Source of the DNA: Evtepia sp.
GTDB lineage: Bacteria > Bacillota > Clostridia > Oscillospirales > Oscillospiraceae
Direction: 5' to 3'
DNA: 8,100 bases
NCBI GenBank assembly: GCA_029256465.1
Contig: JAQSXW010000029.1
Coordinates: forward strand, 1 to 8,100
Both the position numbers and the translations under genes were made by a program. Each line of letters begins with the position of its first letter. Within the stretch, counting starts at the first letter, position 1. Shown piece after piece: positions 1 through 5,743 of this stretch. The notes under the pieces are model-generated. The model was not told where the DNA came from and ran no database searches. It was given only the letters and a program-made list of their open reading frames with translations.

Positions 1-629
1 AGTCCTCTTTTGAGCAGGATTGGTTTTTTCAGCATACCTACCTCTTTTAAAAGATCAAAATTCTGCATATTACGAGCTCCGATCTGAATGATATCCACAT
101 CTTCGAATAACGGAATTTGTGTCTGGTTCATGATTTCACTCACTACTGGAAGCCCAGTTTCTTTTTTTGCCAATAATAAGAAACGCAAACCATCCTCTTT
201 TAATCCCTGATAGGCGTACGGAGAAGTGCGTGGCTTAAATGCACCACCTCTGAGGAGTTTGGCACCGCTTTTTTGAACGGCTTTTGCCACTTTTATGATC
301 TGTTCTTCACTTTCTACTGAACATGGCCCCGAGATCACCGTAAATGCCTCTGGGCCAAAAACGGCATCCCCAACCTTAATAATCGTATCCTCGGGATGAA
401 TACTCCTGTTTACCGCCTTATATTGCTCAGTCACTCGTTTGCCGTATGCGACAATATCCGTGGTTGCAACGATATGTTCCATATCTAACGCAGCCGTATT
501 CCCGATTAGGCAGACAGCGGTATGCTCCGTTCCTTCACTGAGGATCGTTGAAAACCCTTGTTGTTCAAAAAAATTCAAAAATGCCTTTTTCGCTTTTTCA
601 TCAACGCCTGGCTTCAAAATAAATACCAT
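1..629 (-). CDS. aroF: 3-deoxy-7-phosphoheptulonate (DAHP) synthase, type I-beta, partial (3' end off left edge)
   Basis: Condenses phosphoenolpyruvate with erythrose-4-phosphate, the first step of the shikimate pathway, in the cytoplasm. The 209 visible residues have no internal stop. Residues 1 to about 70 look like the small N-terminal ferredoxin-like regulatory domain found in the AroF/AroG(Bacillus)-Thermotoga subgroup; the barrel follows. Motifs seen: GPCSVES at 101-107 (Cys103 is the expected metal ligand), RGGAFKPRTSPYAYQG at 127-142, IQIGARNMQNF at 181-191 and KPILLKRG at 202-209. The family is usually about 335-345 residues, so roughly 130 residues lie outside the window. The ATG at 629 is chosen because AAGGAG lies about 9 bases upstream, inside the end of trpF. 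It starts 5 bases after the trpF stop and so is probably the sixth gene of the trp transcript, under the same T-box control. The subgroup can be feedback-inhibited or fused in other bacteria; the effector here cannot be told. The family call is certain, and the symbol is conventional. Confidence 0.95.
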   Translation of the reverse strand, partial: MVFILKPGVDEKAKKAFLNFFEQQGFSTILSEGTEHTAVCLIGNTAALDMEHIVATTDIVAYGKRVTEQYKAVNRSIHPEDTIIKVGDAVFGPEAFTVISGPCSVESEEQIIKVAKAVQKSGAKLLRGGAFKPRTSPYAYQGLKEDGLRFLLLAKKETGLPVVSEIMNQTQIPLFEDVDIIQIGARNMQNFDLLKEVGMLKKPILLKRG

Positions 630-634
630 AATAA

Positions 635-1243
635 TCAGCTCCTTTTTGCCACGGACACCACCGCAAAAATCTTTTCCTTATCCTTAACGCCTTCGGTTTC
701 TACACTGGAACTTAGGTCCACCCCGCAAGGATGAAATTTTGCAATGGCCAAAGGGATGTTCTCAGATGTAAGGCCACCTGCCAGAATAAAGTCTCGTGGA
801 AAACTTTCTATAAGAGACCAGTCAAATACGGCTCCAGTTCCGTAACCATTGTCCAGTAGCACCATGTCTGCGGCGCTCTTTTCTGCTTCATCTAAATCAA
901 ACTTTGAGCAAACCTTGAATGCTTTCCAGATAACAGCCTCTGGTAGCCGTCCTCTTAGCTCATGAATAAAAGCATTGTCCTCACTCCCGTGAAGCTGAAT
1001 GATTCTGACGATGTCGCTACGATAGACTTTCTCAATCTGACTCATAGGGGCATCCACAAATACACCAACCGTTTCGATGGCAGGGTTTATCGCATTTCTT
1101 AAAACCTGTGCCTTTTCTTCTGTAACATATCTAGAGCTTTTTTCACAAAACACAAATCCTACGTAATCTGGGTTTGCTTTGTTTACAAATTCCGCATCAC
1201 ATAGCTGAAACAATCCGCAGATTTTTATCTTAGTTGTACTCAT
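635..1243 (-). CDS. trpF: phosphoribosylanthranilate isomerase
   Basis: Carries out the Amadori rearrangement of N-(5'-phosphoribosyl)anthranilate to CdRP in tryptophan synthesis; cytoplasmic TIM barrel. 202 residues, normal for the family. Motifs: KICG at 7-10 with the general-base Cys9, VGFVF at 28-32, SSRYV at 36-40, QLHG at 83-86, WKAFK at 106-110, LLDNGYGTG at 129-137 with the general-acid Asp131, LAGGL at 154-158 and VDLSSSVETEGVKD at 175-188, which forms the phosphate grip (the usual form is VDVSSGVE). An in-frame TTG at 1267 would add eight residues. The ATG at 1243 is preferred because GGAG lies 8 bases upstream and homologues begin just before KICG. The start overlaps the end of trpC by 14 bases, which suggests translational coupling. 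It is a stand-alone gene, not fused to trpC as in enterobacteria. Confidence 0.97.
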   Translation of the reverse strand: MSTTKIKICGLFQLCDAEFVNKANPDYVGFVFCEKSSRYVTEEKAQVLRNAINPAIETVGVFVDAPMSQIEKVYRSDIVRIIQLHGSEDNAFIHELRGRLPEAVIWKAFKVCSKFDLDEAEKSAADMVLLDNGYGTGAVFDWSLIESFPRDFILAGGLTSENIPLAIAKFHPCGVDLSSSVETEGVKDKEKIFAVVSVAKRS

Positions 1244-2021
1244 TTGCGGCACTCCGAAGCTTTGCAATGAAAGCTTGCTTATCCTCAGATCGCATCAGTG
1301 CCTCACCGATTAAAACTGCGTTTGCACCAATGGACCTAAGCACTGCAACGTCATCTGGACTCTGTACACCGGACTCTGCAATGAATAATGCGGAAGGCGG
1401 AATGATCTCTCTTAGCTTGATCGCGTTAGAAAGATCAACCGAAAAGTCCTTCAGATTTCGATTGTTGACCCCAATCAGCCTTGCTCCAGCGGAGATAGCG
1501 GACTGAACTTCTGCCTCATTGTGGGCCTCCACTAGCGCGGCCAGGCCTAACTCATCACAGATTGCAAGGTACTGTGCAATCGTCGCCGTATCCAGAAGTG
1601 CGCAGATCAAAAGCACAGCGTCTGCTCCCATACATTTTGCCTCATAAATCTGATAGGCATCGACCGTAAAGTCCTTACGGAGCATGGGAAGGGAGAGTTC
1701 GGATCGGACTTCGCAGAATATTTCATCCGAACCCAGAAACCATTTTGGCTCTGTCAGACAAGAGACACAATCAGCCCCAGCTAACTCATATTCTTTTGCG
1801 ATCTCACAGTGCGGAAATGATTCTGCAATCATCCCCTTTGATGGGGAGGCTTTTTTTATTTCACAGATTAAAGAGAGTTTGGGAGTCCTGAGTGCCTGTT
1901 CAAAGCCGAAACTTCCTTTGGGGAGACTCAATGCAACTTCCTGCAGTTGTTCCAAGGATACTCTCCGCTTCGCCTGCTCAACACGTTTCTCGGCAAAGGC
2001 CGCAAGTTCATCTAAAATCAT
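1230..2021 (-). CDS. trpC: indole-3-glycerol-phosphate synthase
   Basis: Converts CdRP to indole-3-glycerol phosphate by decarboxylation and ring closure. 263 residues, typical of the monofunctional enzyme. The N-terminal helical extension (1 to about 48) is followed by a TIM barrel with these motifs: CEIKKASPSKG at 53-63 (catalytic Lys and substrate-binding Ser), LRKDF at 114-118 with the general-acid Lys116, GADAVLLI at 132-139, LVEAHNE at 163-169 with a catalytic Glu, GVNNRNL at 184-190, AESGV at 215-219 and VLIGEALM at 236-243. The ATG at 2021 has AAGGAG 5 bases upstream, and that ribosome site overlaps the trpD stop codon, so the two genes are likely coupled. The 3' end overlaps trpF. 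Nothing suggests decay. Confidence 0.98.
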   Translation of the reverse strand: MILDELAAFAEKRVEQAKRRVSLEQLQEVALSLPKGSFGFEQALRTPKLSLICEIKKASPSKGMIAESFPHCEIAKEYELAGADCVSCLTEPKWFLGSDEIFCEVRSELSLPMLRKDFTVDAYQIYEAKCMGADAVLLICALLDTATIAQYLAICDELGLAALVEAHNEAEVQSAISAGARLIGVNNRNLKDFSVDLSNAIKLREIIPPSALFIAESGVQSPDDVAVLRSIGANAVLIGEALMRSEDKQAFIAKLRSAANEYN

Positions 2022-2030
2022 AGAAACTCC

Positions 2031-3041
2031 TTACCGATTTGACTCACTGATGAGTTCATCCAGCTTACTCTTTGCAGCCCCTGTATCGATTAGCCTCTCT
2101 GCAAGTAAGACCCCATCTTGTAACGTTTTCGTTTTTCCTGCAATATACAGTCCCGCACCTGTGTTTAATAGAATCGCCTGGCGTTTGGCACCCAATTTTC
2201 CATTTAAGATATCCAGTGCAATCTGTGCATTTTCCTCTGGAGTTCCACCAATAAGTTCTGATTTTGAGCACGTTTGAAACCCGAAGTCTTCCGGACAAAT
2301 CTGATAGTTTCGAAACTCAGCTCCATTAAACTCACAGATTGTTGTTGGCGAGGACGTAGAAATCTCATCTAGGCGATCTTGCCCGTAAACAACCATTCCC
2401 CGTTTTACCCCAAGATTGACAAGAACCTGAGCAAGGGGCTTAACGAGCGATTCTGAATATACGCCGAGTATCTGATACGTTGGAGATGCCGGGTTTGTCA
2501 AGGGACCTAAAAGGTTGAAAATGGTTCGTGTCCCCATTTCTTTCCTTACAGGCGCTACATATTTCATAGAGCTGTGATAATCTTGTGCAAAGAAAAAACA
2601 AATTCCAATTTTACATAATAAATCCACACACCTTTTAGGTGAAAGATGAATATTGACTCCCAACGCCTCCAGACAGTCTGCCGATCCACTCTGCGAGGAT
2701 GCTGCTCGATTCCCATGTTTCGCAACGCAAATCCCTGCTGAGGCTATGACAATGGAAGATGTGGTGGAAATGTTAAATGAATTTGCACCATCCCCTCCTG
2801 TTCCCACAATTTCCAAAAGGTTAAAAGGATGATCTATCGTCGCAGCCTTTGCACGCATTCCCGCAGCACAGCCAGTAATCTCTTCAATCGTCTCTCCCTT
2901 AGTAGAAAGTGCTGCAAGAAAGGCAGCTGTTTGGATTGAGGAGGTCTCACCACTCATAATTTCATTCATAACATTCATGGCCTGCTGATAGTTCAAGTTT
3001 TCATGAACCATAAGTTTAGCTGTTGCTTCTGTGATTAACAT
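2031..3041 (-). CDS. trpD: anthranilate phosphoribosyltransferase
   Basis: Transfers the phosphoribosyl group of PRPP to anthranilate, the second step of the tryptophan branch. 336 residues from the chosen start, normal for the family. An N-terminal helical domain is followed by the PRPP-binding loop [14 protein letters not shown] at 80-93, [15 protein letters not shown] at 108-122 (usually AVSSKSGSAD), the anthranilate-site segment [22 protein letters not shown] at 163-184 and [11 protein letters not shown] at 218-228. A GTG at 3050 would add three residues, but the ribosome site GGAG abuts it with no spacing. The same GGAG is 8 bases from the ATG at 3041, so that ATG is preferred. It lies 19 bases after trpG and 9 bases before trpC. 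It is not fused to the glutamine amidotransferase as in enterics. Confidence 0.98.
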   Translation of the reverse strand: MLITEATAKLMVHENLNYQQAMNVMNEIMSGETSSIQTAAFLAALSTKGETIEEITGCAAGMRAKAATIDHPFNLLEIVGTGGDGANSFNISTTSSIVIASAGICVAKHGNRAASSQSGSADCLEALGVNIHLSPKRCVDLLCKIGICFFFAQDYHSSMKYVAPVRKEMGTRTIFNLLGPLTNPASPTYQILGVYSESLVKPLAQVLVNLGVKRGMVVYGQDRLDEISTSSPTTICEFNGAEFRNYQICPEDFGFQTCSKSELIGGTPEENAQIALDILNGKLGAKRQAILLNTGAGLYIAGKTKTLQDGVLLAERLIDTGAAKSKLDELISESNR

Positions 3042-3060
3042 AATGATCACTCCATTCTTG

Positions 3061-3627
3061 TCACATGTCTAAAAAGTTTTGAATGATCTGCATTCCATTT
3101 GGAGTCAGGATCGACTCTGGATGAAACTGTAATCCCCAGATCGGATATTCACGATGCGTCACAGCCATCACTTCATGATTCTCTGCTTCAGCTGTGACCA
3201 AAAGGTATTCGGGAATCGTTTCCTTCTGGGCTGCAAGAGAATGGTATCGTGCCACCGGAATCTGATTTGGCAAACCTTTAAAAATCGGGCAGCTTTGATC
3301 TAACGTAACAAGCGACTGCTTTCCGTGCATCAACTTCTTTGCATGGGAAATGGTTGCTCCAAAGGCCTCACAAATGGCCTGGTGTCCCAAGCATACCCCT
3401 AGCATCGGGATTTCTTTTCCAAGGGCTGCAACTGTTTCGATGCAAACACCCGCATTTTTCGGATATCCAGGGCCTGGGGATAGTAGGATATGTGTCGGCT
3501 TTAGCTCTTCTAATTGAGAAATCGTCAGTTCGTCATTTCGAATGACCTTGATATCGGGATTAACTGTTCCGACAAGCTGATAAAGGTTGTAGGAAAAGCT
3601 ATCATAATTGTCGATTAATAAAATCAT
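3061..3627 (-). CDS. trpG: anthranilate synthase component II (glutamine amidotransferase)
   Basis: Class I glutamine amidotransferase subunit that hydrolyses glutamine and passes ammonia to TrpE. 188 residues, the normal length. Motifs: [10 protein letters not shown] at 6-15, the oxyanion strand LLSPGPGYP at 48-56, the nucleophile elbow GVCLGHQ at 77-83 with Cys79, and LQFHPES at 166-172 with the remaining triad members His169 and Glu171. The ATG at 3627 is preceded by AGGAGGGG, and the start overlaps the trpE stop in an ATGA junction, typical of coupled subunits made in equal amounts. PabA (4-amino-4-deoxychorismate synthase) is nearly identical and some bacteria share one subunit for both jobs. 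The position between trpE and trpD makes the tryptophan role the main one; a second folate role cannot be excluded. Confidence 0.97.
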   Translation of the reverse strand: MILLIDNYDSFSYNLYQLVGTVNPDIKVIRNDELTISQLEELKPTHILLSPGPGYPKNAGVCIETVAALGKEIPMLGVCLGHQAICEAFGATISHAKKLMHGKQSLVTLDQSCPIFKGLPNQIPVARYHSLAAQKETIPEYLLVTAEAENHEVMAVTHREYPIWGLQFHPESILTPNGMQIIQNFLDM

Positions 3628-5096
3628 ATGAGCCCCTCCTGCGCCTTTTTAAGCGCGTTAATGACAGCTTTGGCTTTGCTTTGGCACTCCTCATATTCCT
3701 TTTCTGGGACACTGTCTGCCACTATACCTGCACCGGAACAAACGAAAACGGTTCCGTTTCTCTGATAGGCCATACGAATTGCGATACAAACATCCAGGTT
3801 CCCTGTGAGGCCAAGATAACCAATGGCTCCGCCGTATAGCCCTCGTTTCTCCCCTTCTAACTCGTTGATAATTTCACACGCACGTATTTTGGGTGCCCCG
3901 GATAGCGTTCCGGCAGGCAGTACTGCCTCAATTGCACTGAGCGCATCACAGTCAGGGCGTATCCTGCCACAAACGCTGGAACCAATGTGCATAACATGCG
4001 AAAACTTTTGAATTTCCATATACTTTTCCAGTTGCACAGTGCCAAATTTGCTGATTCTTCCGAGATCATTTCGCCCAAGATCGACAAGCATATTATGTTC
4101 CGCGCATTCTTTTTCATCTGACAGCAGTTCTGATTCTAAGCGTTTGTCCTCTATTCCTGTGTCTCCCCTAGGGCGAGTACCCGCCAAAGGAAAGGTGTGA
4201 AGAATTCCGTTTTCTAATTTGACCAGTGTTTCAGGAGACGCGCCAGCAACTTCCAAATCATCTCCACAGAGATAAAACATATACGGAGATGGGTTCGTGG
4301 CTCTAAGGACTCGATAGGTATCTAATAGACTTCCTTCGAACTCCGCCGAAAGTCTGTTGGAAAGGACAACCTGAAAAATATCTCCGTCGTAAATGTACTC
4401 TTTTGCTTTTTCTAACATCTCACAATAACGATTCTTGTCAAATAGCGGTTGCATGGGAGATTTCATCTTTCCTGAAACTTGAATTTGCGGGACAACATCC
4501 AAGCTGAGCTCTTTTAGATTTTCAAGCTCACTTTCCGCCCTGCTGTATTCCTGCTCAATTTCTTCACACAGCACATTCACAATGAGAACGATCGTCTGCC
4601 GAACGTGATCAAACGCAATCACTTTGTCAAAGAGCATCAAATCAACATCTTTAAAACCTTCTTCGTTTTTTGCATCCAAAATGAGCGACGGTTCTGAATA
4701 CTTGATGTAGTCATAGGAAAAATATCCAACTAAGCCACCAGTAAAAGAAGGGAGGTAGTCAAACGAGGGGCTTCGGTTTTCCATCAGAACTTTTCGGATC
4801 ACTTCACTTGGACTTTTTGCTTGAGAAGTCTTATGTGGATCTGGCTTAATGCTGATCCTTCCATCCGTACAGCTGATTTCAAGCTTTGGGTCAAAACCGA
4901 GAAAGGTATAGCGCCCGCAGGTTTGGTTCCTCTCCACTGATTCCAGCAGATAGCAATGACTGCTGACCTGTTTTAGTTTTTGTAGTACATCAATTGGTGT
5001 CACGCTCCCAGCGGGTATCTCACAACTAATGGGGATCACCCCATAGGCTTTTGTATGGGAGAGCCTATGGGCTTCTTTGCATGTTGGTCTTGTCAT
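3624..5096 (-). CDS. trpE: anthranilate synthase component I
   Basis: Converts chorismate to anthranilate and pyruvate with ammonia from TrpG; first committed enzyme of tryptophan synthesis. 490 residues, normal for the family. The N-terminal domain carries LLES at 50-53, the signature of the allosteric tryptophan pocket, so feedback inhibition is expected. The chorismate-binding domain (about 215-485) shows GDIFQVVLS at 238-246, LAGTRPRG at 304-311, MLVDLGRNDLGR at 336-347, LPAGTLSGAPK at 393-403, GAIGY at 423-427 and CSGAGIVADS at 453-462. The LLES motif and the operon context favour TrpE over PabB. The ATG at 5096 has AAAGGA 10 bases upstream, a rather long spacing, with that site inside a predicted hairpin loop. 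Expression should be controlled by the Trp T-box leader just upstream. The stop overlaps the trpG start (ATGA). Confidence 0.98.
   Translation of the reverse strand: MTRPTCKEAHRLSHTKAYGVIPISCEIPAGSVTPIDVLQKLKQVSSHCYLLESVERNQTCGRYTFLGFDPKLEISCTDGRISIKPDPHKTSQAKSPSEVIRKVLMENRSPSFDYLPSFTGGLVGYFSYDYIKYSEPSLILDAKNEEGFKDVDLMLFDKVIAFDHVRQTIVLIVNVLCEEIEQEYSRAESELENLKELSLDVVPQIQVSGKMKSPMQPLFDKNRYCEMLEKAKEYIYDGDIFQVVLSNRLSAEFEGSLLDTYRVLRATNPSPYMFYLCGDDLEVAGASPETLVKLENGILHTFPLAGTRPRGDTGIEDKRLESELLSDEKECAEHNMLVDLGRNDLGRISKFGTVQLEKYMEIQKFSHVMHIGSSVCGRIRPDCDALSAIEAVLPAGTLSGAPKIRACEIINELEGEKRGLYGGAIGYLGLTGNLDVCIAIRMAYQRNGTVFVCSGAGIVADSVPEKEYEECQSKAKAVINALKKAQEGLI
5040..5071 (-). other. Stem-loop inside the trpE coding start (codons 9-18)
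   Basis: A perfect 10-bp inverted repeat, CCCATAGGCT at 5071-5062 and AGCCTATGGG at 5049-5040 in mRNA sense, with a 12-base loop. It lies 25 bases after the trpE ATG. Whether it affects translation or mRNA stability is unknown; the coding function may be enough to explain it. Confidence 0.5.
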
Positions 5097-5099
5097 AAT

Positions 5100-5129
5100 C
5101 TGATCATCCTTTCATTCCATTTTGATCAG
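5100..5129 (-). promoter_or_regulatory. Hairpin holding the trpE ribosome site in its loop
   Basis: CTGATCA (5129-5123 in mRNA sense) and TGATCAG (5106-5100) form a perfect 7-bp stem. The 16-base loop contains the trpE Shine-Dalgarno sequence AAAGGA at 5112-5107, and the stem ends 3 bases before the ATG. It lies between the T-box terminator and trpE, so it would form only in read-through transcripts. The structure is visible by pairing; a regulatory role is inference. Confidence 0.45.
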
Positions 5130-5137
5130 AGACAAAC

Positions 5138-5175
5138 AAAAAAGCCCATCCCTGACATTTCTGTCAAGGACGAGC
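5138..5175 (-). terminator. Intrinsic terminator of the trp T-box leader
   Basis: In mRNA sense, GCTCGTCCTTGACA (5175-5162) pairs over all 14 positions, including three G-U pairs, with TGTCAGGGATGGGC (5157-5144) across a GAAA loop. Six U residues (5143-5138) follow. The 5' arm contains the CCTTGA that the T-box antiterminator uses instead, so the two structures exclude each other. Confidence 0.95.
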
Positions 5176-5420
5176 TTAAAACTCGCGGTGCCACCTTGAT
5201 TCACGGCATCTTTCATCCGTGCACTTAGCAGGATACCAACATATCCCCGGCAACTGACGTATGCCCACACGTCACAGAATACTCAGCTTTCGCCTTTGAC
5301 TGTGCCCTCAGCGGTCCATTTGATGACTTGTTTTCTACCCGACTCTCAGCAACACGGGTTCTCTGTAAGAACATGATCAACGTTATCTCCGCTTCAACGG
5401 TTTATTGGATATTTAATTTA
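5144..5420 (-). promoter_or_regulatory. T-box riboswitch, tRNA-Trp specific, in the trp operon leader
   Basis: Senses uncharged tRNA-Trp and lets transcription reach trpE only when charged tRNA is scarce. In RNA sense: the Stem I base GCGG (5392-5389) pairs with CCGC (5314-5311), and above the specifier loop TTGAT (5380-5376) pairs with ATCAA (5324-5320). The specifier loop has AUGGA, giving the Trp codon UGG at 5318-5316 followed by the conserved A. The Stem I tip ACCCG/CGGGT (5359-5355/5341-5337) encloses GUUG, fitting the GNUG motif. Stem II closes with CACAG/CTGTG, the IIA/B element has GACGT/ACGTC (5273-5269/5260-5256), and Stem III has CACGG/CCGTG. The T-box core AAGGTGGCACCGCGAG is at 5197-5182. 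Its bulge UGGC would pair with the GCCA end of tRNA-Trp, whose discriminator base is G in bacteria. The antiterminator is TCAAGG/CCTTGA. The 5' boundary is approximate. Confidence 0.97.
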
Positions 5421-5425
5421 CGACT

Positions 5426-5454
5426 ACTTTACTGTGCGCAAGCCTTCTTGTCAA
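5426..5454 (-). promoter_or_regulatory. Sigma-A-type promoter of the trp operon
   Basis: A perfect -35 TTGACA (5454-5449), a 17-base spacer and -10 TAAAGT (5431-5426, four of six consensus bases) place the start near 5419, about 27 bases before Stem I of the T-box. This is the only good promoter-like pair seen ahead of the leader. Confidence 0.75.
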
Positions 5455-5476
5455 GCTTTATTTTTTCGCATATATG
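5448..5476 (+). promoter_or_regulatory. Possible promoter for the 51-codon gene and recombinase
   Basis: TTGTCA (5448-5453, five of six) is followed after 17 bases by TATATG (5471-5476, four of six). Transcription would start near 5483, about 75 bases before the first ATG. Its -35 box overlaps the trp -35 box on the other strand, so the two promoters would compete for polymerase. AT-rich sequence makes chance matches easy; a weaker alternative -10, TATGAT at 5520-5525, has no good -35. Confidence 0.4.
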
Positions 5477-5557
5477 AAAGATGATCCACCAAGTGCTAAT
5501 CTTTGAAAGCGCGAATATATATGATTTTGGAACAATACTATTAAAAGGAGGTTTTCC

Positions 5558-5713
5558 ATGACTATCGTACATACACATCCAAAAAATTTTCCTGATTCTC
5601 GCATGGAAACACTTCAGAAAATCCATCGCGCTTGCGTATTGGCAATACAATCAAATCAAGGCAATCTCCGCACTGTGTTTCCAAAGCCAACTCCTATCGG
5701 CGTGAGATATTAA
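5558..5713 (+). CDS. Small basic protein of unknown function, upstream of the recombinase
   Basis: A 51-residue reading frame that I do not recognise. It is credible as a gene because a near-perfect ribosome site, AAAAGGAGG, ends 6 bases before the ATG, and because it sits 30 bases upstream of a serine recombinase on the same strand. The protein is basic: about seven Lys/Arg and three His (two in HTHPKN near the start) against two acidic residues. It has one Cys, no signal peptide and no membrane segment. The middle part (about 14-34, SRMETLQKIHRACVLAI...) could form an amphipathic helix; the tail (PKPTPIGVRY) is proline-rich and probably extended. A recombination directionality factor or a small regulator of the recombinase would fit the position, but this is only a guess from context. 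It could also be a truncated leftover of a longer gene. Confidence 0.6.
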   Translation: MTIVHTHPKNFPDSRMETLQKIHRACVLAIQSNQGNLRTVFPKPTPIGVRY

Positions 5714-5728
5714 AAAATAATATATGGA

Positions 5729-5736
5729 AAGGAGGG
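5729..5736 (+). promoter_or_regulatory. Ribosome binding site that sets the recombinase start
   Basis: AAGGAGGG lies 7 bases before CTG 5744 and over 160 bases before the first in-frame ATG (5906). It is the main evidence that translation begins at the CTG. A five-codon ATG...TAA frame (5724-5741) runs through it and stops 2 bases before the CTG. Confidence 0.75.
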
Positions 5737-5743
5737 AGTAAAC

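Noticed and set aside
1244..1267. TTG start adding eight residues to TrpF
   Set aside because: The ATG at 1243 has a better-placed GGAG and matches the usual N-terminus.
1684..2277. 197-codon open frame on the plus strand
   Set aside because: Lies opposite the trpC start and trpD end, has no ribosome site, and its protein shows no domain pattern; it is a shadow of the two trp genes.
5513..5541. Sigma-E-like pair (GAATATA, 14 bases, AATACTAT) ahead of the 51-codon gene, tempting because of the sporulation idea
   Set aside because: The expected start would fall inside the ribosome site (5545-5551), leaving no usable leader, and the region is AT-rich enough for chance matches.
5429..5650. 73-codon minus-strand frame across the divergent intergenic region
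   Set aside because: It runs through the trp promoter and antisense to the 51-codon gene, with no ribosome site.
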